Below, in pieces: positions 20,987 through 29,517 of a stretch of DNA of 45,313 nucleotides. Numbering within the stretch: the first letter of the stretch is position 1; each line of letters begins with the position of its first letter. The stretch is taken from the NCBI RefSeq assembly GCF_000186865.1, contig NW_008705604.1, positions 33,175-78,487 of the forward strand, in the 5' to 3' direction. A program made the position numbers and the translations under genes. The DNA is from Aureococcus anophagefferens (lineage: Eukaryota > Sar > Pelagophyceae > Pelagomonadales > Pelagomonadaceae). The notes beneath the pieces are model-generated. The model worked only from the letters and a program-made list of their open reading frames with translations, was not told the DNA's origin and ran no database searches.

Positions 20987-21227
20987 TGAGTCCCCAATTC
21001 ACCAAAAATAGGTAATCTCACTAATGGCCTGCTGCATGAAGACACCGTGCGAGTGAAATTCATGACCACATCTTGACTGCAGCAGCTTCTGAGATTTCAC
21101 AACGTTCATCGAAAGTGCACCCCAAGATAACCGGTACTTTGTGAGCTGGAAACCTGCCCGCGCCGACATCAAAGCTCTCGGTCCAAGCCGGACTCATCTG
21201 CTGGGCTCCGGCAGTTCGAGTTGGGAG
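20987..21227. other. Intergenic downstream of NOT2
   Basis: No gene or repeat recognised. It probably contains the NOT2 3' untranslated region. G+C rises towards the repeat region that starts at about 21228. Confidence 0.4.
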
Positions 21228-22580
21228 CGGGACTAGGGAGACAGAGAGGATCTTGCCCCATTAGCGGCTCGCTGGTACAGCGCACCTGGGATTTCCTGCA
21301 GTGCCCCCCCCCCCCCGAATTCCGTGGCGCCACCCCGGCGCCCGGCCCGGGGTCGGACGCAACGGCTTACCTAACCCGTTACTTGCGACTTACATTCGGC
21401 CAAAACGACTTACCTGGCGGCTTACTTTTGCCAGTGGACTCGACGACCCACTCCTTTTTTCCCGCGCGCGGGGGAGTGGTATGTTGTGGTGGATGAAGAT
21501 GGCTCGGGTGAGCTCCTTGTTGAAGCCGGGGGGGTAGGTGGCGGACTCCGCGGAGGCGGCCCATTCCAGGCGGGCGGGGTGGCGCCGGTTCTTGCCGGCC
21601 TGGATGGCCTTCCCCGGGGTCCGACGGCGTGACTTTGATGTTTGAGTTACTACCATATGATTATTCTGATAGATCAGAGTTTTCTGAGGAAAGGCTCCAC
21701 GGTCTCTTGAGCGACCTTAATGGCGAGATAATCGAGGAGGAGGAACGCAGAAAGGAGCCCCCTGACCCCGAGTCGGCAAATCATATCCTACGGCAGATCC
21801 AGCAGACTGTGGGTCAGGTGGCTGGCCGAATGGAGGAGTTACGAAACTCCGTCCCCCAGCTCGCCGCTTCCCCGGGGTCCGGGGTGGCGCGGCTTATATT
21901 TTTTGGCCCGCCCACCACCCTCCTTCGGCACAAATGAAGCACCCGCCCTGCCCTACCCTCCTCCATCCCCGCTGAGGTGGCTGCGCCATCCAAGCGCGGT
22001 CCGTCGGCCTTCATTCTGGCACCTTTAATCGAAGCTGAGTAGAGAGATAGAGAGTCTTGTATCTCCCTAGTGGCTCGCTGGTACAGAGCCACCCTATATC
22101 CTTCCCCTTTTCTTAATACTTTCTAACCCTGTTATAGTTGCTTCCCGCACTGTAATAGACGGAGAGTCTTCCTGGACCTAGTGAGGCAGATCCTCTGCCC
22201 GTTCGTCCAGTAGCCCCGGCCCCCGTATACTACGGCAGCTGAGGTGACGTGAGGATAACAGAGACGCCGGTGTACCGCCACTGCGTAACCTCGATAGTTC
22301 ACCCTCACACGGCAGGGCAGCCCCACTAGGCTGCCTCCCCGTGTCGGAGTTTACTATCTCGTTAGGTTTGGGACCCAGCGCTCGGTCTCTCTGCGTAGAC
22401 CTCACGCATTCTTTTCTCTCGCTTCGCGTTTGCGCTCTTTCCCCGCGCTCAACTGCAGGGGGAGAATGGATCCGGACTCCTCCATCCCCGCTGAGGTGGC
22501 TGGGCTGAGGTGGCTGCGCCATCCAAGCACGGTCCGTCGGCCTTCATTCTGGCATCTTTAATTGAAACTGAGCTCACCCT
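21228..22580 (+). mobile_element. Duplicated retroelement-like remnant (two tandem degenerate copies)
   Basis: Two parallel segments share landmarks in the same order. Copy A has GGCTCGCTGGTACAGCGC at about 21264, then a gag-like frame, then CTCCATCCCCGCTGAGGTGG at about 21959. Copy B has GGCTCGCTGGTACAGAGCC at about 22072 and CTCCATCCCCGCTGAGGTGG at about 22480; the two copies stay closely similar for about 80 nt after this last landmark. TGGTACAGAGCC resembles the initiator-tRNA primer site of many LTR retrotransposons (TGGTATCAGAGC) with one base missing. That would make the sequence before it an LTR end. No protease, integrase or reverse transcriptase is visible, so this is at most a 5' fragment. 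Copy B also has an internal duplication of the GCTGAGGTGGCT segment. Confidence 0.4.
21638..21937 (+). CDS. Short acidic ORF, possibly a gag N-terminal fragment
   Basis: From the ATG at 21638 the frame encodes about 99 residues. Its centre is charged and helical (LSDLNGEIIEEEERRKEPP, then ANHILRQIQQTVGQVAGRM), and it ends shortly after a degenerate stretch. Charged coiled-coil N-termini of this kind occur in retroelement Gag proteins, and the frame lies between the primer-site-like sequence and the repeated downstream segment. No zinc knuckle or other diagnostic motif is present. It may be unrelated to Gag. Confidence 0.3.
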   Translation: MFELLPYDYSDRSEFSEERLHGLLSDLNGEIIEEEERRKEPPDPESANHILRQIQQTVGQVAGRMEELRNSVPQLAASPGSGVARLIFFGPPTTLLRHK

Positions 22581-22705
22581 CCCCTTGAGGGAGGATTTTA
22601 CTTTGCTTCCTTTAGCTCAGGCTAGTGGGAGATACGAAAGGCCAAGTGGACGGAAACAACTTAAAATTTTATCAGCTGATATCGCAAGGTGTAACACCAA
22701 TAAAA

Positions 22706-25700
22706 ATGACATCTGAACCGCCGAGACCAAAGAGTGAAAAAAACGTATGGTACATGTCCCTACTGAGCGCGTATGCTAGTCCCCAGCAAGACTCTGATCC
22801 CACAACGCTGACTTCCTTCCCGATACCGGGAGACCCCAAAAGACGAGTCACAACGGAACTACTCCCAAATGTTTTCGAGTGCGATTCCGATGAAAAAACG
22901 CCCGATCCTGCTCAATCTTGCGCATCAGATGAAACTGTCCCAGACTCGCCGTATACACGCGAGTATTGGATGCCTGACCGACTATGCAAAACCTGCTACG
23001 AATGCGAGCTTCCATTCAATGTGTTCCGTCGGAAGCATCATTGCCGATTATGTGGGCAAGTCTTCTGCCATTCTTGCTCGTCCTATTCTGTTGACGGTCG
23101 ATCCGTACTTTTGGTGGGCATGGTCCGAGCGTGTAAAATGTGCCATCACCAAGTTTCAAAGATGCCAACCCTTCCCTTTGCTGGAATGCGACCTGTATCA
23201 TTGCGATATAGACCATCCACAAGTTGCAAGCCCGGTGATAGCATTCCACGCGCTGCGGAAAGCGAAGCACCTCGATCAGAGCTGGAGCAAATGTCTTACG
23301 TTAACGTCGTCGCCGATCAGTATCAAATCTGTAGCCCGAGCATCGGTAGCCGCTTTGAGGAGCCAGGGAGTCGTGCGACTCATGACCTCGTAAGCCTATC
23401 CACTTTGGACCAGATGAATCTGCAACAGGAATTTGAAGAAGATGCAGACCATGCTGCGAACAAGGCGGCCATGTCTGCCAGAAGTCAACTTACACAAAGT
23501 AAGGCGGCGTGTAGTCAACTTACACAAGAAGGCCAACACAAAGAGGTAGGCTTTACAGATTTACCAGCTGGATCACATACAAGCAGGTCTCCACGAGCAC
23601 CATTGCCTCCTGCCGACGCTTGGAGTGGATCGGACTCCTGGGGTGCTCCAGGGTCCGTGGTGGATAGTGTGGAGGCAAGCTTGCGTCGGAGGTTACTCGG
23701 AACCTCCTCGACGGTAGCCCCGATTTCTGTTTTAAGTGCGACGTCCAGGAACAGAGAGTCTGCGAGCGACCTGCTTTATTATACTAGACAATTGAAGTCA
23801 AGCGCAGCCAATAGATTAGAAAAAATGGTGACTGAACTGTCGCTCGGGGATCAAGACTGGGCACCAATAATATTGCATCTCGCTCAGGAGGCGTGCAAAA
23901 CAGTGAACCCAGATGTTCGCCGTGCAGATAGCATGGACATACGACCTTATATAAAAATCAAGCTGATACCGGGAGGAACTTTGAGTGGGTGTCGATATGT
24001 TGACGGGATCGTCTTCCGCAAGGATGTTGTGCACAAGATGATGAAGAAGGGCGCCTACACACCTCGCATTCTACTCTTAGCAGGTGGAATTGATTTTCAG
24101 CGGGCGCATTCTAAGCTTGCGAGTTTTAGCACCCTGATAGAGCAGGAACAGAAGTATACGGAAATAATCGTAGAAAAAATTGTTCGATTGAGGCCGCACT
24201 TGCTCTTCGTTGGTCATTCCATATCGCGCCAGGCTCAGGAATACCTCCACGAGCACGATGTTATCGCTATTCAACGTGTGAAACCAAAGTTGATGCAGCG
24301 TATTGCACGTATGACAGGTGCTGTCATCTTGTCATCCACGGACCACGTGACGAGTATGAGCCAGTATCGACAGACTGCACTCGGGAGCTGCCAGCGTTTT
24401 CAAATCGCAAAGTATCCTTCCGCTCCACTTGAAGCTTCTACATCTACTGAAATCGGGAGGACAGCCAGCTGCGATAGCCCCCATCTAAAACGCGTCAGAG
24501 GGCATGGGTATATTAGCTATGTCTACCTCACGGGCTCCCCGAAAGTTCTTGGATGCACATTGGTACTGCGTGGTGCAAACATATCTAAACTGAAACAAAT
24601 TAAGCAAATGGTTCGATTTGCGGTATTTATAGCCTACCATCTGCGCCTTGAATGCTCCTTTTTTAAGGATGCCGGAGCGATGCTACCTTTAAGTACTGCA
24701 ACGAGGAATACAAAAATGGCGGAAAAATCAACTGATGGCGCACTCCTATCTTCGTCTTTAGCGGTTGACTTTGGGGATGGGGCAATCCATTCCCAGGCGT
24801 TTTCATCTGGTGCCGGTACACACGTAATTAAGAATCTGCCAGTAACATCCGCATTTGACCATCAGAGCTTGCTGGTTACCAGTGTGTGGATGAGTCAACG
24901 GGCACAATGTGCTTCCGCTGAGGTCAAGGGCATCCTCTATTATACACCCCAAGATGTGTGCCTCGGCCAGTTTCTTCTTGACTCTTGCTTTAATGTGGAC
25001 CTAAAATTTCCCCACGGTGATAAAAAGTCAGTATTGGATATTACGCAAATATTTTATCACAACGATGGCAGGATTCCGATTACTGTCGTCAAAATGGACC
25101 AGCCGATACCTGGCAATGTGATGCTAGGTCAGGATGTAGAGAATTCACGTAATCCGAACTACGAAAGGACCATTTACATGTGGAGTTACTGCAAGCGCTG
25201 CGAGCGAATTGTGACCCCTTTGATTCCCATGTCTGAAGATACATGGAAAATGTCTTTTGGGAAGTTTTTGGAGGTACGCTTTTACAATATGGCGGCTTGC
25301 TGTCGAACAGGTGGCTGTCGGCATTGTCTACAGACCGAACACGTGTTCTACTATGGCTGTCAAAGCTTAGTTGCACGCTTCGACTACGAAAGGATCCAGC
25401 CCTATGATATTTGCGTTCGCAAGCAACTGCCGTTTGACAGTACCTTTCACTACAATGAACTAGCCTCCCAATACATTGGGGTGCAGAACCTTGGCATCAC
25501 ACTTTTCCACTCGTTTCATATAAAGCATACTGAATTAGAAGCTGTTCTGGATGCCTCGACTCCTATGTCTGAGTTCAAAGAATTCGCCGCCTCCCTCCGA
25601 GCCGCAGTACTAGCTGAGTTGAGTCAAATTTCACACGAGTTGCAAAGCTACTCCAAATGGCTCCAAAGCGAGCTAGCTGGTGAAGTCGCTCGACATGACA

Positions 25701-27961
25701 AGCTGTCTCGCCAAATCAATCTTAGAACGATGCAGTTTCCAACTCAGTTTAGACGGGAACTCTATATCAGGAGTAGTAACTGGAATCAGCGATTCTCTCT
25801 GTTGGGGCAGCTCCTCAATTCCACCAGGGATCAAGTCCGACCTCCTGCAGGAGCTGGGACTGACCCTAGCCACGCAGGTGCCATTCCCCCTGGGAGCATT
25901 GATTTGGATTTTGTACTAGCAGAGTTGCTACGACTGCAGAACCTTACAGAGCCCACGTACGTGTCATCATCTGCCATAGGCGCATCGCTGGCATTAGATG
26001 AGGATGCAGATGATGCAGTTGTCGAAGAGGACGAGGGAGATGAATTCCATGAAGATGCACATCCTGAAGAGCCTGAACTAGGATCAAAACATGACTTGAC
26101 AACCACATCTCCGGAGAGTCTCCGGCTAGCACCGAGTGAGACTCGAGCGGGCAACAATGCTCTTGAATTCCACAACAAAGAGCTCGCCAAGGGAGACCGC
26201 CCATCCTTTGATACTCCCATCTCTGATTTGCGTGAATCGTCATTGCGGCCGGAAGGTGAACATGACTCAGGATTGAACGCAGTCCGACGACCGACGGCTG
26301 ACGTTGCTCGGGATCGCGCAATTGGTGGGGCGACTCTCCGTCGCGGATACAAGATCTCGAGTGCATTCGCTCGGCTTTTGGGCAAAGATAGCCCTGAGGA
26401 GGATCCATGGATTGTACCACTCGGAGAACTTGAAGGAGGACGGCCACGGTTGGAGGCCGGTGATCGCGGCGAGGTGCTACTAGTGCATGAAGAGCAGCCT
26501 ACCACCATCATTGCGTATAGCTTGAGCACACTGCATTACAGGCGCGCTTTAGCAACCTACATGGATTCTAATGAGCAACAGAAGACTCACACGTGCGAAT
26601 CTAGTATAGGAGGTGAAAGAGCCATTGGCAGCACCCTTCGATTAACCGCTATCGTGGCACCATGCGAACCGTCCTGCCCTGAAAACGTCGATAGCTACCC
26701 ATGGGCCGGAGGGCTCGCGTCACTTTTGGAACAGGATAGTACAGCCAATCCTCCTGCGTGCAACCATCGCCCGACGCTAGATCCTGTAGAAACCCTGAGT
26801 GCTTTATTTAGACGGCCGACTAATTTGGTGGAACGGAATAATGTGAATTCCAGAACAGCAAGCAGTGACGACTGTGATATAACATCCCCAATATGCCCAA
26901 GTAAAATGGTCCACGGATCGAGTACGCCTCCCAAGCTCTTGGAAGCTAAACAGGCGTGCCCCACGGACCTTGAATGGCAAATGTTGTCCCCACACAAAAC
27001 GCATATAAAGCACCGGTTTGCGGACGTGGATGAGAAAGGGGACACGCTTTGTAAATTCGTTTGCCAAGCCTATTGGGCGACTCAATTCGCTGCAGTGCGG
27101 CAAGCTCATTGTGGGAGAGGTGAAGAAGAAGAACTCGGCTTCCTGCGGTCTCTGACAATGGCCCGCCCTTGGAATGCACAAGGCGGGAAGTCAGGTGCAA
27201 CGTTCTTAAAAAGCACAGACGGTCGATTCGTGGTTAAGCAGATAACTCGAACCGAGCTACAAATGTTTCTGGAGTATGCTCCTGCGTACTTTGAATATTT
27301 ATCCAAGGCATTTTTTCATCGTTATTCCACACTACTTGTCAAGGTCCTCGGTGTTTACCAGATTGGCTCGCATAACAGAGTGAACGGAAAGAGGATCATG
27401 GAGCAAGTTGTCGTCATGGAGAACCTGTTTCACGAGCGACTGATCACCAGAGCCTTTGACCTCAAGGGCAGCACGAGGTCACGATATGCTCGAGTCAATT
27501 CTAATGGAGATATGAAGATTGTACCAGGAAAATTGTCCCCTGGAGAGTTGAACCAATCTGCGAAAGTCACACAGACACAGCCTGTACTTCTGGATGAGAA
27601 TTTCGTCGAGTTTACCGAAGGCCGACCATTGCCCCTGCACGACCAAGCCAAGGCTTACTTCAACAACGCCGTGCTCAATGATACCTTGTTCCTCTCTCTC
27701 ATAAATGTTGTCGACTACTCGATTCTCGTTGGGATGGATGATGAAAATCACCAGCTCGTGGTTGGGATCATTGACTACATGCGACAATATGACATCGTAA
27801 AAAAGATGGAGCGCATGGGCAAGTCTGTAGGTATGATAGCTGGCCAGGCGGAGCCTACTGTCATCCAACCTCCAAATTACCGGAACAGATTCCAAGCAGC
27901 TATGGAAAAATACTTCATGATGGTGCCTGATAAATGGACCTCATTTCGTTTACTGACCTAA
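22706..27961 (+). CDS. FAB1: Fab1/PIKfyve-type phosphatidylinositol-3-phosphate 5-kinase
   Basis: Type III phosphatidylinositol phosphate kinase; family members make PI(3,5)P2 on endosomes and vacuoles. A single 1751-residue frame from the ATG at 22706; the frame extends upstream only through non-ATG codons. Domains in order: a FYVE zinc finger at residues about 90-150, with the RRKHHCRLCGQ PI3P-binding signature and spaced cysteine pairs; a CCT/chaperonin-like domain at about 410-660, with RYVDGIVFRKDVVHK and RPHLLFVGHSISRQAQEYL; a Cys-rich Fab1 region at about 825-895, with CKRC and CCRTGGCRHC; an acidic stretch near 1095-1120; and the lipid kinase domain at about 1435-1748, with SGATF, FVVKQI, FDLKGSTRSRY, VVDYSILVG and the IIDY metal site. 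No DEP domain was seen, as in plant and protist forms. Its 5' flank abuts the retroelement-like repeat. It needs no intron, in contrast to its neighbours. Confidence 0.93.
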   Translation: MTSEPPRPKSEKNVWYMSLLSAYASPQQDSDPTTLTSFPIPGDPKRRVTTELLPNVFECDSDEKTPDPAQSCASDETVPDSPYTREYWMPDRLCKTCYECELPFNVFRRKHHCRLCGQVFCHSCSSYSVDGRSVLLVGMVRACKMCHHQVSKMPTLPFAGMRPVSLRYRPSTSCKPGDSIPRAAESEAPRSELEQMSYVNVVADQYQICSPSIGSRFEEPGSRATHDLVSLSTLDQMNLQQEFEEDADHAANKAAMSARSQLTQSKAACSQLTQEGQHKEVGFTDLPAGSHTSRSPRAPLPPADAWSGSDSWGAPGSVVDSVEASLRRRLLGTSSTVAPISVLSATSRNRESASDLLYYTRQLKSSAANRLEKMVTELSLGDQDWAPIILHLAQEACKTVNPDVRRADSMDIRPYIKIKLIPGGTLSGCRYVDGIVFRKDVVHKMMKKGAYTPRILLLAGGIDFQRAHSKLASFSTLIEQEQKYTEIIVEKIVRLRPHLLFVGHSISRQAQEYLHEHDVIAIQRVKPKLMQRIARMTGAVILSSTDHVTSMSQYRQTALGSCQRFQIAKYPSAPLEASTSTEIGRTASCDSPHLKRVRGHGYISYVYLTGSPKVLGCTLVLRGANISKLKQIKQMVRFAVFIAYHLRLECSFFKDAGAMLPLSTATRNTKMAEKSTDGALLSSSLAVDFGDGAIHSQAFSSGAGTHVIKNLPVTSAFDHQSLLVTSVWMSQRAQCASAEVKGILYYTPQDVCLGQFLLDSCFNVDLKFPHGDKKSVLDITQIFYHNDGRIPITVVKMDQPIPGNVMLGQDVENSRNPNYERTIYMWSYCKRCERIVTPLIPMSEDTWKMSFGKFLEVRFYNMAACCRTGGCRHCLQTEHVFYYGCQSLVARFDYERIQPYDICVRKQLPFDSTFHYNELASQYIGVQNLGITLFHSFHIKHTELEAVLDASTPMSEFKEFAASLRAAVLAELSQISHELQSYSKWLQSELAGEVARHDKLSRQINLRTMQFPTQFRRELYIRSSNWNQRFSLLGQLLNSTRDQVRPPAGAGTDPSHAGAIPPGSIDLDFVLAELLRLQNLTEPTYVSSSAIGASLALDEDADDAVVEEDEGDEFHEDAHPEEPELGSKHDLTTTSPESLRLAPSETRAGNNALEFHNKELAKGDRPSFDTPISDLRESSLRPEGEHDSGLNAVRRPTADVARDRAIGGATLRRGYKISSAFARLLGKDSPEEDPWIVPLGELEGGRPRLEAGDRGEVLLVHEEQPTTIIAYSLSTLHYRRALATYMDSNEQQKTHTCESSIGGERAIGSTLRLTAIVAPCEPSCPENVDSYPWAGGLASLLEQDSTANPPACNHRPTLDPVETLSALFRRPTNLVERNNVNSRTASSDDCDITSPICPSKMVHGSSTPPKLLEAKQACPTDLEWQMLSPHKTHIKHRFADVDEKGDTLCKFVCQAYWATQFAAVRQAHCGRGEEEELGFLRSLTMARPWNAQGGKSGATFLKSTDGRFVVKQITRTELQMFLEYAPAYFEYLSKAFFHRYSTLLVKVLGVYQIGSHNRVNGKRIMEQVVVMENLFHERLITRAFDLKGSTRSRYARVNSNGDMKIVPGKLSPGELNQSAKVTQTQPVLLDENFVEFTEGRPLPLHDQAKAYFNNAVLNDTLFLSLINVVDYSILVGMDDENHQLVVGIIDYMRQYDIVKKMERMGKSVGMIAGQAEPTVIQPPNYRNRFQAAMEKYFMMVPDKWTSFRLLT

Positions 27962-28269
27962 GCACAACCACTACCTGGTAATGAATCGCTTTCATGTCAT
28001 ACCACATGCTTCAGGTGAGTACCCATTCTCGTCTAGCTGCTGGTTATGGTATTGCTCTTCTGGCGGCGCTTCTGATGAACCAGTTTTTTCGGGGTGGTGC
28101 CCAGGGCAACGCCCTGACATATAACTAAGACCCCTGCGCGGAAAATCATGGAGCCATTCGGTTGAAGCTAGCCGGGCTTCGGTTCGGTTAAGTTAGTTTG
28201 CTCTCCGAGATGCAAGAATCGACTCACCAAAGGCCATCTAGACGGTAGCGCAATCACCCGGCTCTTTCT
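27962..28269. other. Intergenic downstream of FAB1
   Basis: No gene recognised. It lies between the convergent FAB1 and dynein genes and probably includes the FAB1 3' untranslated region. Confidence 0.4.
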
Positions 28270-28670
28270 AGGTGTCTGTCCAGCGCGCTGGTTCAAGCCA
28301 AGTGCTGGTCTTATCTAGCCCAGCTAACCCCACCCTGTGGATCAGGGAAGCCCACTCCCAGCCTGGCCACAAGAGCGCCACAGGCGGGTTGCGCCTACGA
28401 GAAATTCGACCGGGAGATTCGGCGCGCTCTAGTTTGGTCCCTGCCTGGGCTCGACTGATTATTAGAATGCCTGGAATGGAGGCCAGCGGGCCGCGCTTGG
28501 AGGGCGCAGCCCGGGCGCATCCACCTCAGCGGGGGCGGAGGAGGGTATGTGCAGTGTCAATCGCAAAATCCGCTGGTGTATCGGCGCAAGCAGAGTCGGC
28601 GGGGTCTGAGGACTCCAGTTTCCGGTAGCTGGGACCAAAATATGAAGGAACTTCACCCTCAGCCCTGACT
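28270..28670 (-). mobile_element. Diverged, inverted relative of the 21.9 and 22.5 kb repeat
   Basis: Read on the reverse strand, 28550-28465 gives CCCTCCTCC, CCCGCTGAGGTGG, GCGCCCTCCAAGCGCGG and GGCCTCCATTC. This is recognisably the segment at 21950-22020 and 22480-22560 with substitutions and a short insertion. Similarity may continue weakly on both sides (ATATTTTGG near 28640 against the TATATTTTTTGG before copy A). It is degenerate, with no intact coding frame. Confidence 0.5.
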
Positions 28671-29517
28671 CTAGGACTAGGGTATGGTAATAATTAGGCA
28701 GACTCCCTACTCTAGCCCGGGGGCTAATGGAATCGGAGGCTCCCCACCTCCAACCGCTTGAGTGGGCTAAGCCTTGAAGTGAGTAGGAAAGAAAAGAAGG
28801 AGCAACATCACTAAAATTGGATATGTATCCACCGTCGCTCGCTGTAGATAAAATAAGGACACTACTAGAGGCACAAGCCACCTAGATTCTTTACAGGTTA
28901 TGGGGCGGGCGCGTGATTAGCGCCCTCCCACTGTCGCGAGAGACTGCTCTTGTTAATAGGCGCAGACGGAGCGGAGCCGTCTTCTGACGGCATGCCCATA
29001 GCCACCGTGACTCGGACATCATGCATCTCCACCTTCACATGCTTTAGCTCCTCCCCACTTGATCCCACCCCCCCATTGCTGTTAGTAGCAGCCATGTGCT
29101 CTCAAAAATATTGTTAGCGCGCGGTCACCATCGCCACCTGGACGTCCTCCGAGTCCTATCTCCCCGGCCCTTCTCCCACACGCGAGGGGTCGGTTAAGGA
29201 GCGCCCGCGTCAATTTGGCCCAGGTAAGGCCACTATACTCGCGCGCTTGGACGGCGTCGCGGCCTGGTGTCACCCCCCGTAAATTCACGGTGCCAAGTTA
29301 GGAAGGAACCTAGACGTGGCCGCTGATAGTAGGAGGTCCTCGCTATTTCCTGAGCTGCCTTCAGTATGGGCAATGTTGCATTCCAATTTTTAGTTGGTCC
29401 CCCAGGGTGCCCGAGCAGTGCTTTGAAGTCGCAAGGCTCTCCAGCAGGGCGCTGCTATGGCAACTATCAGCAACGTTGTGGCAAAGCCGTCGAGGAGAAT
29501 GATTCGGTTCCGAGTAC
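28671..29517. other. Intergenic, one short unassigned ORF
   Basis: No gene is supported. A reverse-strand ATG frame at 29095-28898 encodes 65 residues (starting MAATNSNGGVGSSGEELKHV). It has a plausible composition but no known motif. The last part presumably contains the dynein 3' untranslated region. Confidence 0.35.

Noticed and set aside
25831..26529. Long reverse-strand open frame inside FAB1
   Set aside because: It overlaps the acidic and serine-rich part of FAB1 on the other strand; serine-rich, repetitive translation typical of a shadow frame.
28286..28305. GGTTCAAGCC resembling a tRNA B box
   Set aside because: No matching A box or cloverleaf at the expected distance; no tRNA gene could be folded.
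28898..29095. Reverse-strand ATG frame of 65 residues with protein-like composition
   Set aside because: No known motif, no clear splice partners, and it lies in a repeat-rich intergenic region; too short to support as a gene.
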